This document shows positions 1 through 7,514 of a DNA stretch of 11,126 nucleotides, in pieces. The position numbers and the translations under genes are program-made. Source of the DNA: Clostridia bacterium (GTDB lineage: Bacteria; Bacillota_A; Clostridia; Oscillospirales; Butyricicoccaceae); the NCBI GenBank assembly GCA_017421885.1, contig JAFOHJ010000235.1:1-11126 (forward strand). The letters run 5' to 3'. Under the pieces are notes generated by a model, which was not told the origin of the DNA, did no database searches, and saw nothing but the letters and a program-made list of their open reading frames with translations. How positions within the stretch are numbered: the stretch's first letter is position 1; each line of letters begins with the position of its first letter.

Positions 1-324
1 CAGAAGATCGGCGCCGATCAGATAGTATTTCCTGAAGCAGATATGGGCAAAAGAATGGCAAGGATACTTTCTTCGGGAAGAATGCTTGACTATATTGACA
101 TAGGCGGAGAGTATAAAGTGGTTGAGGTCAGATGCCCGGCACACTGGACAGGCAAGAAGCTGAGAGAACTTAACCTTAGGTCGAAATATAATATTAATGT
201 GCTTTTGATCAAGAATTATGATAGGCTCATAAATCCGAGTGCCGATTATGTTATTCAAAAGGATGATGTGGCAGTTATCATGGGACTTGATAACGATGTG
301 TGGGTGGTAAGCAATGAGAAATAA
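1..324 (+). CDS. ktrA: KtrA/TrkA-type K+ uptake regulatory subunit, 3' part only (5' end outside window)
   Basis: The reading frame is open from base 1 and ends at TAA 322-324, so 107 codons of the C-terminal part are present. Before the first internal Met (base 43), the frame encodes IGADQIVFPEADMGKRMA, which matches the end of an RCK_N (Rossmann, nucleotide-binding) domain of KtrA/TrkA proteins. The remainder, including VEVRCPAHWTGKKLRELNLR and a closing DDVAVIMG, fits an RCK_C (TrkA_C) ligand-binding domain of about 70 residues. Family knowledge: cytosolic rings of these subunits gate the membrane pore protein KtrB/TrkH in response to nucleotides and c-di-AMP. The partner pore gene is probably upstream of the window. 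The last 11 bases overlap the next gene. KtrA versus generic TrkA cannot be settled from half a protein. Confidence 0.85.
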   Translation, partial: QKIGADQIVFPEADMGKRMARILSSGRMLDYIDIGGEYKVVEVRCPAHWTGKKLRELNLRSKYNINVLLIKNYDRLINPSADYVIQKDDVAVIMGLDNDVWVVSNEK

Positions 325-1066
325 GATTACATCAAGAGATAATCCCGTAATCAAGGAAACTGCAAAGCTGCTTAAAAGCAGAGAAGAACGCCACAATGCA
401 GGGATGTTCCTCTGTGAAGGTGCTGTCATGCTGAACGAAGCTGTAAAAGGCGGAGCACGCATTGGCAGAGTTTTTGTTCGCGAGGGAACCGAGCTGCCTA
501 TTATTCCGGATTGTGCAGAGATATACGAGGTCCCGGCATCGGTCCTTGAAAAAATAAGCGATGTCAAAACTCCTCAGGGCATTGTGTTCACATGTCATAT
601 GCCCGTAAGGGGAAGCCTTGAGGGCAGGCACATAATGGCTCTCGAGAATGTTGCCGACCCCGGTAATATTGGCACGGTGGTAAGGACTGCCGAGGCATTC
701 GGCATAGATACGGTTGTCTTTGTAGGCAGCTGTGCCGACCTATATTCGCCCAAGACGGTAAGATCCACCATGGGATCGGTGTTCAGGGTGAACACCTGTT
801 TTCTTACGTTGGATCAGCTTATGGAAGAGGCAAAACGCCTCGGCTTGCCTGTGTATGCGGCGGCTCTCAGCGACAAGGCTGTTGAGATAAGCTCGGTCAT
901 GCCCGGCAATGCTGTCGTGATGATCGGCAATGAGGCAAACGGACTTTCGTCCGATGCTCTTGACAAGTGCGACAAACATGTTATCATACCGATTAATGGC
1001 ATTCAGTCGCTTAATGCGGCAGTTGCGGCATCGGTATTTATGTATGAAATGTCGAAAGACAGATAA
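314..1066 (+). CDS. SpoU/TrmH-family RNA 2'-O-ribose methyltransferase (23S rRNA type, YsgA/RlmB-like)
   Basis: A 250-residue protein of usual family length. Residues 1-98 resemble the SpoU substrate-binding (L30e-like) domain. Residues 105-248 carry the three SPOUT motifs: motif 1 ENVADPGNIGTVVRTAEAFG (111-130, with the conserved Asn118 and Arg124), motif 2 VVMIGNEANGLS (201-212), and motif 3 IPINGIQSLNAAVAAS (225-240, with Asn234). These form the trefoil-knot SAM pocket, and enzymes of this family transfer a methyl group to a ribose 2'-OH in rRNA or tRNA. The exact target nucleotide cannot be read from the sequence; YsgA-like and RlmB-like 23S rRNA enzymes are the closest in architecture. 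The ATG lies inside the previous gene with an 11-bp overlap (ATGAGAAATAA), and the only upstream purine tract is weak (GGGTGG), so translational coupling is likely. Confidence 0.9.
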   Translation: MRNKITSRDNPVIKETAKLLKSREERHNAGMFLCEGAVMLNEAVKGGARIGRVFVREGTELPIIPDCAEIYEVPASVLEKISDVKTPQGIVFTCHMPVRGSLEGRHIMALENVADPGNIGTVVRTAEAFGIDTVVFVGSCADLYSPKTVRSTMGSVFRVNTCFLTLDQLMEEAKRLGLPVYAAALSDKAVEISSVMPGNAVVMIGNEANGLSSDALDKCDKHVIIPINGIQSLNAAVAASVFMYEMSKDR

Positions 1067-1084
1067 AAAAGACAGGTGTAAGAG

Positions 1085-2317
1085 ATGATCGAGTACAGTA
1101 TCTGGCTGAGCCTTGTAAACGGACTGTCAAAAAAGAAGAAAGCTATGCTGCTCGAAAAGCTGGGCAGTGCAGAGGTTATATACTCTTCCTATGCCTCGGT
1201 CATCATGGAGGCATTGCCCAAAGGGACTTCTCCACAGGAGGTGGAAGGACTTTGGGATAAAAGCATGAGAGAGGTCAAGAATATTCTCGAAGCTTGCAGC
1301 AAATGCCGTGCCACACCCATCGACTATCTCGACGATCGTTATCCTGCCATGCTTCGCACTATACCCGATCCTCCAACTGTGCTGTATGTAAGAGGCAATC
1401 TGCCCGATCTTACCGGAGTTCCCGCAGTAGCTATCGTCGGTCAGCGAAAGGCGACGGTGTCGGGCCTTGCCAATGCTTCCCAGATCGCCTATGATCTTGC
1501 CCGAAACGGAGTAGCCGTTATTTCGGGTATGGCAGCCGGAGTGGACGGAGCCGCCCATCGCGGTGCTATCGACGGAGGGGGACTGACGGTGGCCGTTCTC
1601 GGAACACCTATTGATAAATGCTACCCCTTTGAACACCGTGGGCTGATGCGCGAGATAATAAGTTCGGGCGCAGTTGTATCGGAGTATCCTCCTGGAAGCC
1701 AGACCCACAAGGGGAGCTTTATCAGCCGTAACAGGATCATCAGCGGCATGAGCAACGGCGTTCTTGTTGTTGAGGCAAAGAATAAAAGCGGCAGCCTTGT
1801 GACAGCTGCACGCGCAATCGAACAGAACAGGGATGTATATGCCATTCCCGGTCCTATTGACATCGATGATCATATGGGAACCAATCAGCTTATCAGAGAA
1901 GGCGCTGCACTGGTAACTTCGGCAGCCGATATTCTGAGCGAACTGAAAATGAGGGTCAAAGCTCCGGCTAAAAGCAGAAGTCTGCCAAAACAGACGGAAT
2001 ACAGAGAAGGGTCGTATATAAGCGATCTGTTCCGCCCGAACAGCATCATCGAATATGAATCTTATGAAACAGGCAATTATGCCGCAGGCAGTTATGAGCC
2101 TGTGATTCAGCATATACCCGAGCCTGAGCCTGCTGTGGACGATCGCGACCCACAGGACAGGGCAGTGCTCGAAGCCATAGGCAAGATATCCCACCTTGAT
2201 GCCATCGTCGAAAGGACGGGCATGGATGTTGGCGATGTTCTTGCGCGGCTTACCATGCTGGAGATAATGGGCGAGGTAGCCCAGCGTCCCGGCAATTATT
2301 ATGAGAGAACTCGTTAG
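1085..2317 (+). CDS. dprA: DNA processing protein DprA (Smf), ssDNA-binding RecA loader
   Basis: A 410-residue protein. Residues 1-75 look like the N-terminal SAM/HhH-type domain. Residues 80-290 form the extended Rossmann fold: VAIVGQRKATVSG (115-127), SGMAAGVDGAAHRGAIDGGG (147-166), AVLGTPIDKCYP (170-181), SEYPPGSQTHKGSFISRNRI (199-218) and GSLVTAARAIEQNRDVYAIPG (236-256). Residues 356-410 match the DprA winged-helix domain (DRAVLEAIG to EVAQRPGNYYER). Between them lies a Tyr/Glu/Pro-rich linker (about 292-354) that looks disordered. Family role: DprA binds incoming single-stranded DNA during transformation and loads RecA. It is also common in species not known to be competent. The gene sits 18 bp after the methyltransferase and 14 bp before topA, a frequent Firmicute order (dprA-topA-trmFO). 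The start has only a weak RBS (ACAGGTG). Confidence 0.95.
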   Translation: MIEYSIWLSLVNGLSKKKKAMLLEKLGSAEVIYSSYASVIMEALPKGTSPQEVEGLWDKSMREVKNILEACSKCRATPIDYLDDRYPAMLRTIPDPPTVLYVRGNLPDLTGVPAVAIVGQRKATVSGLANASQIAYDLARNGVAVISGMAAGVDGAAHRGAIDGGGLTVAVLGTPIDKCYPFEHRGLMREIISSGAVVSEYPPGSQTHKGSFISRNRIISGMSNGVLVVEAKNKSGSLVTAARAIEQNRDVYAIPGPIDIDDHMGTNQLIREGAALVTSAADILSELKMRVKAPAKSRSLPKQTEYREGSYISDLFRPNSIIEYESYETGNYAAGSYEPVIQHIPEPEPAVDDRDPQDRAVLEAIGKISHLDAIVERTGMDVGDVLARLTMLEIMGEVAQRPGNYYERTR

Positions 2318-2320
2318 AAC

Positions 2321-2325
2321 GGAGG
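2321..2325 (+). promoter_or_regulatory. Ribosome binding site of topA
   Basis: GGAGG lies 6 bases before the ATG at 2332 in the 14-bp gap after dprA. It fixes the topA start at 2332. Confidence 0.85.
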
Positions 2326-2331
2326 ACTTTA

Positions 2332-4773
2332 ATGTCTAAGTTACTTATTGTAGAGTCGCCCGCAAAGGCGAAGACAATAACAAAATATCTCGGCGAGGGC
2401 TATAGCGTCGAGGCCTCGATGGGCCATCTGCGTGACCTGCCCAAAAAAGAGCTGGGCGTTGATGTAGATAATAATTTTGAAGTTAAATATATTCCTATTG
2501 AAGGTAAAGATAAGATCATCAAAAAGCTGAAGACGGCGGCCGACAAGGCAGACACCGTTTTCCTCGCAACCGACCCTGACCGCGAAGGCGAAGCTATTTC
2601 GTGGCATCTTAAGGAACTGCTGGAGCTGGACGACAGCAAGACACAGCGTATCACTTTTAACGAGATTACAAGAAAAGCAGTCACCGAAGCGGTACAGTCG
2701 CCCAGAGAGCTGGATATGAACCTCATTGATGCTCAGCAGGCGCGCCGTATTCTCGACAGAATAGTCGGTTATAAGCTTTCGCCCTTCCTGTGGCGCAAGG
2801 TAAGGACCGGCCTTTCGGCGGGCAGAGTACAGTCGGCCGTAACGAGAATGGTGGTCGACCGCGAGCGCGAGATCCGTGCTTTTGAGCCCAAGGAATACTG
2901 GAGCATCGAAGTCAAGCTCGAGAAGGATGCTATCCCCTTCATGTCCTCCTTCCAGGGCGATATGAACGGAAAGATCGAGCTTGCCAATGCCGAAGAAACA
3001 CAGAAGATCCTCGATGCTATCGACGGACATCCCTTTAAGGTACATTCGGTCAAGCTGGGAAAGAAAAAGCGCCAGCCTGCACCTCCCTTTATAACATCCA
3101 CCCTTCAGCAGGAGGCTTCGCGCAAGCTTTCGATGGCTGCAAGACGCACCATGTCGATCGCGCAGGAGCTTTATGAAGGTATCGATCTGGGTGACAGAGG
3201 CGTTACCGGTCTTATCACATATATGCGTACCGACTCTTTGAGAATTTCCGATCAGGCTCTCGCCCAGGCGAGGGATTTTATCGCGAATAACTATGGCAGC
3301 GACTATATGCCTCAGAAGGCCCGTGTTTTCAAGACAAAGAAGGGCGCACAGGATGCTCATGAAGCCATCAGACCCTCCGATCCTTCTATCACACCCGACA
3401 TGATCAGGGGATATCTTTCTCCCGATCAGTATAAGCTCTATCGCCTTATCTGGTCACGCTTTATTGCCAGCCAGATGAGCGAAGCTATCCTTAACACAGT
3501 CACAGTCGATATTGAAAACAGCGGATATATCTTCCGCACAACAGGCCAGACTGTGGCTTTCCGCGGTTTCCTTGCTCTTTATGAAGAGAGCCGCGACGAT
3601 GCTCCCGAAGACGAGGGCGCAGCCAACCTGCCGCATCTTGCTGAAGGCGACATCCCCAAGCATCTTTCCACCGAGCCGAAACAGCATTTTACTCAGCCGC
3701 CTCCCAGATACACCGAGGCTTCACTGATCAAGGCTATGGAAGAGAAGGGTATTGGCCGCCCCAGCACATATGCGCCTACGATTTCGGTCGTTCTCGACCG
3801 TGAGTATGTTGCCAAGGAGGGCAAGGCTCTCAGGCCTACTATGCTGGGCGAAGCGGTCACCGATCTGATGATCGATAAGTTCAATGATATCGTTGACCTT
3901 AAGTTCACGGCTCAGATGGAAGATACCCTCGACGAAGTCGAAAGCGGCAAGACCGATTATCGCGATATCCTTGCCAAGTATTATGATAATTTTGCAAAAG
4001 AACTGGCTCAGGCCGAGATCGATCTCGAGAAAAAGCGCATAAAGGTCAAGGACGAAGAAACCGACATTGTCTGCGAGCTTTGCGGCAGAAAGATGGTCAT
4101 CAAGGCAGGCCGTTTCGGCAAGTTCCTTGCTTGCCCCGGCTACCCCGAGTGTAAGAACACCAAGCCCATCGCGCAGGACACCGGCGTTGCATGTCCTTTG
4201 TGCGGCTCGAAGCTGCTTAAGAAGAAGTCGAAGAGCGGTTATTACTATTATGGCTGCGAACATAACCCCGACTGCGGCTTCATGACATGGGATACACCTA
4301 CAAAGAAGACATGCCCCAACTGCGGCGGAGTTATCTTTAAGAAATATACCAAGGAAGAAAAGAAGAACCTTTGCTATAAGCCGGGATGCGGCTTTGAAGA
4401 GCCTCTGCCTGAGCGTAAGACGCGTGCAAAGAAGGCTGACGAGGCTGCCGATGCTTCGGCTGAAGAGGCACCCAAGAAGAGGGGCCGCAAGCCCAAGGCA
4501 GAGACAGCGGTCGCAGCGGCGGTGACTGAAGAGGCGCCCAAGAAGAGAGGCCGCAAGCCCAAGGCAGAGACCGAGGCAGCAGCGGCAGTGACCGAAGAGG
4601 CACCCAAGAAGAGAGGCCGCAAGCCCAAGGCAGAGACCGAGGCAGCAGCAGTGGCCGAAGAGGCGCCCAAGAAGAGGGGACGCAAGCCTAAGGCAGAGAC
4701 AGAAGCTGCGGCGGCAACCGAAGAAACACCCAAGAAAAAGCCCGGAAGGAAGAAAAAGACAGATGAGCAATAA
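2332..4773 (+). CDS. topA: DNA topoisomerase I (type IA) with three zinc fingers and a repetitive basic tail
   Basis: An 813-residue protein. The TOPRIM domain (1-115) has the acidic Glu8 in LLIVESPAKAKT and DPDREGE (81-87). The catalytic core contains the active-site Tyr297 in GLITYMRTDS and later HEAIRPS (343-349) and GIGRPSTYAPT (473-483). Three four-Cys zinc ribbons follow: C581/C584/C601/C607, C621/C624/C642/C648 and C661/C664/C681/C686. The enzyme relaxes negative supercoils by breaking and rejoining one strand through the phosphotyrosine. Beyond residue 695 comes an unusual tail of about 118 residues with five Lys/Arg-rich repeats (see the repeat entry). Everything up to the third finger is ordinary for Clostridia, and the tail makes the protein longer than the roughly 690-residue Firmicute norm. 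The 3' end overlaps trmFO by 11 bp. Confidence 0.97.
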   Translation: MSKLLIVESPAKAKTITKYLGEGYSVEASMGHLRDLPKKELGVDVDNNFEVKYIPIEGKDKIIKKLKTAADKADTVFLATDPDREGEAISWHLKELLELDDSKTQRITFNEITRKAVTEAVQSPRELDMNLIDAQQARRILDRIVGYKLSPFLWRKVRTGLSAGRVQSAVTRMVVDREREIRAFEPKEYWSIEVKLEKDAIPFMSSFQGDMNGKIELANAEETQKILDAIDGHPFKVHSVKLGKKKRQPAPPFITSTLQQEASRKLSMAARRTMSIAQELYEGIDLGDRGVTGLITYMRTDSLRISDQALAQARDFIANNYGSDYMPQKARVFKTKKGAQDAHEAIRPSDPSITPDMIRGYLSPDQYKLYRLIWSRFIASQMSEAILNTVTVDIENSGYIFRTTGQTVAFRGFLALYEESRDDAPEDEGAANLPHLAEGDIPKHLSTEPKQHFTQPPPRYTEASLIKAMEEKGIGRPSTYAPTISVVLDREYVAKEGKALRPTMLGEAVTDLMIDKFNDIVDLKFTAQMEDTLDEVESGKTDYRDILAKYYDNFAKELAQAEIDLEKKRIKVKDEETDIVCELCGRKMVIKAGRFGKFLACPGYPECKNTKPIAQDTGVACPLCGSKLLKKKSKSGYYYYGCEHNPDCGFMTWDTPTKKTCPNCGGVIFKKYTKEEKKNLCYKPGCGFEEPLPERKTRAKKADEAADASAEEAPKKRGRKPKAETAVAAAVTEEAPKKRGRKPKAETEAAAAVTEEAPKKRGRKPKAETEAAAVAEEAPKKRGRKPKAETEAAAATEETPKKKPGRKKKTDEQ
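4462..4770 (+). repeat. In-frame 63-66 bp tandem repeats encoding AT-hook-like basic motifs in TopA tail
   Basis: Five units start at 4462, 4528, 4594, 4657 and 4720 (TopA residues 711, 733, 755, 776 and 797). Periods are 22, 22, 21 and 21 codons. The first four encode EEAPKKRGRKPKAET followed by an Ala/Val-rich spacer. The last is degenerate (EETPKKKPGRKKKTDEQ) and forms the C-terminus. The PKKRGRKPK core resembles AT-hook and histone-H1-like basic motifs, although it has RGRK and not the strict RGRP. The units are also close at the DNA level, so copy number could change by slippage or recombination without frame loss. Inferred role: extra nonspecific or AT-groove DNA binding by topoisomerase I. 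Confidence 0.92.
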
Positions 4774-6085
4774 AGTTAAGGTCATCGGAGCCGGCCTTGC
4801 GGGCAGCGAAGCCGCATGGCAGCTGGCGATCAGAGGCATTGAAGTTGAGCTTTATGAAATGAAGCCCCAGGAGATGTCTCCCGCCCATCACAAACCCTAT
4901 TTTGCCGAGCTGGTCTGCTCCAACTCGCTGCGCGGAGCCAGCCTTACCAATGCGCCCGGACTACTCAAGGAGGAAATGAGGCGCTGCGGTTCTCTTATCA
5001 TGGAGAGCGCGTTGGTAAACCAGACTCCTGCCGGCGGAGCCATGGCGGTCGACCGTGATGGTTTCTCGGAGTATATCACAGACAAAATCAACAATCATCC
5101 CAACATCAATGTTATTTACGGAAGGCTGGATGCGATCCCCGAAGGCAATGTTATCATTGCCACAGGTCCCCTGACCGACGGCGAATTTTTTGAAGACATC
5201 GGCAGGCTGTTCGGAGGGGATATGACCCTTCATTTCTACGATGCGGCGGCACCTATCGTCAGCTTCTCGTCCATCAATATGGAAAAGGCATTCTATGCCT
5301 CGAGATATGACAAGGGAGATGCCGATTATATCAACTGCCCCATGGATAAAGAGCAGTATGATGCATTTGTCAGAGAGCTGAAGACAGCCGAGGAAGCTCC
5401 CGTTAAGGGATTTGAGGACAAGGCAGTATTTGAAGGCTGCATGCCTGTTGAGGTAATGGCGCGCCGCGGTGATGATACTCTGCGTTACGGCCCCATGAAA
5501 CCCCGCGGAATTACTGATCCCCGAACAGGCAATGAGCCTTATGCGGTAGTGCAGCTTCGTGCCGATAACAAGGAAGCCAGCATGTATAACATAGTGGGCT
5601 TCCAGACACACCTCAAGTTCCCCGAGCAGAAGAGGGTCTTTTCGATGATCCCCGGCCTTGAGAATGCCGAGTTCCTGCGTTACGGTGTTATGCACCGCAA
5701 CAGCTTTATCTCATCTCCCGGCAGGCTGGACCGTTTCTTCCGTGTTATCGGCAAGGAGCATATCATGTTTGCAGGCCAGATCACCGGTGTAGAAGGTTAT
5801 GTTGAGTCGGCGGCTTCGGGTATGAGCTGCGGTATCAATATGGCAAAGATGATGCTTGGAAAGGAGCTTGTGGATTTCCCTACAAAGACAGCTCTCGGCG
5901 CTCTCGGCGCCCATGTCAGCCTCTATGAGGGAAAGAACTTCCAGCCTATGAATATCAATTTTGGCATTATCGATGCCCTTGACGAGCGAGTAAAGGGCAA
6001 GCAGGCCAAATATACCAAAGTGTCGGAGAGAGCACTTGAGACTCTTGAAACACTTCTGCCCAGCGTATTGGAGGATGTAAAATGA
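4763..6085 (+). CDS. trmFO: Methylenetetrahydrofolate-tRNA-(uracil-5-)-methyltransferase TrmFO
   Basis: A 440-residue protein of usual TrmFO length. The N-terminus has the FAD dinucleotide-binding motif VIGAGLAGSEAAWQLA (7-22), then the family signature ELVCSNSLRG (49-58). Cys52 and Cys226 (in FEGCMPVEVMARRG, 223-236) correspond to the two functional cysteines known from TrmFO work. The C-terminal part has FAGQITGVEGYVESAASG (336-353), the second FAD-contact region. TrmFO makes 5-methyluridine at position 54 in the tRNA T-loop using methylenetetrahydrofolate and FADH2. The start ATG lies inside topA in an 11-bp overlap (ATGAGCAATAA). A possible RBS AAGGA is at 4746-4750, 12 bases upstream, a little far. 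The stop TGA overlaps the plsX start in ATGA. Confidence 0.97.
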   Translation: MSNKVKVIGAGLAGSEAAWQLAIRGIEVELYEMKPQEMSPAHHKPYFAELVCSNSLRGASLTNAPGLLKEEMRRCGSLIMESALVNQTPAGGAMAVDRDGFSEYITDKINNHPNINVIYGRLDAIPEGNVIIATGPLTDGEFFEDIGRLFGGDMTLHFYDAAAPIVSFSSINMEKAFYASRYDKGDADYINCPMDKEQYDAFVRELKTAEEAPVKGFEDKAVFEGCMPVEVMARRGDDTLRYGPMKPRGITDPRTGNEPYAVVQLRADNKEASMYNIVGFQTHLKFPEQKRVFSMIPGLENAEFLRYGVMHRNSFISSPGRLDRFFRVIGKEHIMFAGQITGVEGYVESAASGMSCGINMAKMMLGKELVDFPTKTALGALGAHVSLYEGKNFQPMNINFGIIDALDERVKGKQAKYTKVSERALETLETLLPSVLEDVK

Positions 6086-7125
6086 AGATACTTATAGATG
6101 TAATGGGTAGCGATAAGGGCGCTGACGCACTGGTAACCGGTGCTGTAAGAGCTCTTAACGAAATGCCCGATCTCGAGATCGGCCTTTATGGCGACAGCGC
6201 CGAGATCAATTCCATCCTTGCACGCGAAAAGGCAGAGGGGAGCGATAAGATCACAGTTGTCCATACAACCGAGGTCATTGATATGCACGACAGCCCTGCG
6301 ATGGCATTCCGCCGCAAGAAGGATTCATCCCTCTCGGTCATGCTGGCTGCTCTCGCAAAGGGCGAGGGCGATGCAGGCCTTTCGGCCGGCAACACAGGCG
6401 CTGTTCTTGCAGGCAGCACCTTTGTCCTCAAGAGGATCAAGGGCATCCGCCGTCCGGCTCTGGCACCCTGCCTGCCCACCAAGTCGGGCTATTCGCTGCT
6501 TATCGATTGCGGCGCAAATGTAGTCTGCAACCCCGAGGATATGGTCCAGTTCGCCTTCATGGGTTCCTGTTATGTAGAGAAGCTGCTGGGAATCAAAAAT
6601 CCTCGTGTAGGCCTTATCAATAACGGCGCGGAAGATAGCAAGGGAACACCCATGCACGTTGAGGCATACAAGCTTCTCACGCAGGCGCACGAAAAGGGCC
6701 TCATCAATTTTGTCGGCAATATTGAGGGACGCGACATTGCTCTCGGTGGGGCCGATGTTCTGGTGACCGACGGTTTCACCGGCAATGTAGTTCTTAAGAC
6801 ATACGAAGGCCTCGGTCTTTATTTTGTAGAGATCCTCAAGGGAATGTTCTATAAGAGTATTTTCACCAAAATCGGTGCGCTGCTGGTCAAGAGTGGCCTT
6901 GACGGTCTCAAGCAGAAGATGGACTATAAGAAGGTAGGGGGCGCGCCGCTGCTTGGTATTGCACGTCCTATCATCAAGGCTCACGGCTCCAGCGATCCCG
7001 AAGCCACCACCAGTGCCATCCGTCAGGCATATAAGTTTGTCAACAGCGGATTTGTTCAGGAGATAACCGAAAAGGCTCATCTGCTGGCCGAGTTCAAGCC
7101 CTCGGCAGAAAATCAGGAAAGCTGA
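6082..7125 (+). CDS. plsX: Phosphate acyltransferase PlsX
   Basis: A 347-residue soluble, peripheral membrane enzyme. Recognisable family stretches are ILIDVMGSDKGADA (3-16, where most relatives read DAMGGD), MHDSPAMAFRRKKDSSL (68-84), LSAGNTGAVLAGSTFVLKRI (100-119), RRPALAPCLPT (123-133), DCGANVVCNPEDMVQFAFMG (142-161), and TDGFTGNVVLKTYEG (229-243). PlsX converts acyl-ACP plus phosphate to acyl-phosphate, the donor used by PlsY to acylate glycerol-3-phosphate. A strong RBS (GGAGG, 6070-6074) lies 7 bases before the ATG, inside the end of trmFO, and the two genes overlap by 4 bp. acpP, encoding the carrier of its substrate, follows but has its own promoter. I saw no FapR-type operator upstream of this gene or acpP. 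Confidence 0.96.
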   Translation: MKILIDVMGSDKGADALVTGAVRALNEMPDLEIGLYGDSAEINSILAREKAEGSDKITVVHTTEVIDMHDSPAMAFRRKKDSSLSVMLAALAKGEGDAGLSAGNTGAVLAGSTFVLKRIKGIRRPALAPCLPTKSGYSLLIDCGANVVCNPEDMVQFAFMGSCYVEKLLGIKNPRVGLINNGAEDSKGTPMHVEAYKLLTQAHEKGLINFVGNIEGRDIALGGADVLVTDGFTGNVVLKTYEGLGLYFVEILKGMFYKSIFTKIGALLVKSGLDGLKQKMDYKKVGGAPLLGIARPIIKAHGSSDPEATTSAIRQAYKFVNSGFVQEITEKAHLLAEFKPSAENQES

Positions 7126-7146
7126 AAAAACTTTGCATTAAAAGTG

Positions 7147-7175
7147 TTTACAACAGCTAATAGCTTTGCTATAAT
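7147..7175 (+). promoter_or_regulatory. Sigma-70/SigA-type promoter for acpP
   Basis: TTTACA (7147-7152, 5 of 6 to TTGACA), a 17-bp spacer, then TATAAT (7170-7175) preceded by TG at 7167-7168, an extended -10. Transcription would start near 7182. A 5-1-5 inverted repeat, AGCTA-A-TAGCT (7155-7165), sits in the spacer and could be an operator, but this is only an inference. A strong RBS, AAGGAGG (7196-7202), lies 8 bases before the acpP ATG. Confidence 0.85.
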
Positions 7176-7210
7176 CCACAATTAGATAGAGCTTTAAGGA
7201 GGCTAACAAA

Positions 7211-7441
7211 ATGATTTTTGAAAAACTTGCTATGCTTATTTCCGAGCAGTTCGGTGTTGCTGTAGACCAGATCACAATGGACACTCAGTTCGTTGACGAT
7301 CTTAATGCTGACTCGGTAGACAAGATCGACCTCATGATGGCTGTTGAAGAGGCTTTTGAGCTGGATGAGATCGAAGAAGATGCACTGATGGACATCAAGA
7401 CAGTCGAAGACGTCGTTAAGATGATTTCTGAGAGAGTATAA
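7211..7441 (+). CDS. acpP: Acyl carrier protein
   Basis: A 76-residue, strongly acidic protein of typical ACP length. The phosphopantetheine site is Ser35 in FVDDLNADSVDKIDLMMAVE (27-46). The usual motif is DSL and here it is DSV, a conservative change. Helix II and the following acidic segment (EEAFELDEIEEDALMDIKTV) match the ACP fold. ACP carries growing acyl chains for fatty acid synthesis and supplies acyl-ACP to PlsX, encoded just upstream. A dedicated extended -10 promoter, a near-perfect RBS and a terminator directly after the gene fit the very high expression normally needed for ACP. Confidence 0.96.
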   Translation: MIFEKLAMLISEQFGVAVDQITMDTQFVDDLNADSVDKIDLMMAVEEAFELDEIEEDALMDIKTVEDVVKMISERV

Positions 7442-7456
7442 GAAATAAGAGACAAT

Positions 7457-7491
7457 CATCGGGGTCGGGCATTTCCGGCCCCGATGTTTTT
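7457..7491 (+). terminator. Intrinsic terminator after acpP
   Basis: The arms CATCGGGGTCGG (7457-7468) and CCGGCCCCGATG (7475-7486) form a 12-bp stem with one G-U pair and the 6-base loop GCATTT, followed by five T (7487-7491). It lies between acpP and rnc, so it should set a lower transcript level for rnc than for acpP. Confidence 0.93.
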
Positions 7492-7514
7492 AAAACTTAC
7501 GAAAGGAGAAAAAC

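Noticed and set aside
1127..2194. Minus-strand ORF of 355 codons
   Set aside because: Fully inside dprA on the opposite strand, which is a clear family member; composition is not protein-like.
4462..4770. Regular direct repeats considered as a CRISPR-like array
   Set aside because: Period is 63-66 bp, the repeats stay in frame and code for the TopA tail, and spacers are simple Ala-rich codons, not unique sequences.
3721..4839. Long minus-strand ORF (372 codons), Leu/Cys-rich with internal repeats
   Set aside because: It is the antisense shadow of topA, and its repeats mirror the basic repeats of the TopA tail.
7126..7210. FapR operator upstream of acpP
   Set aside because: No sequence resembling the FapR palindrome (TTAGTACC-type) is present; only a short AGCTA-A-TAGCT repeat is seen.
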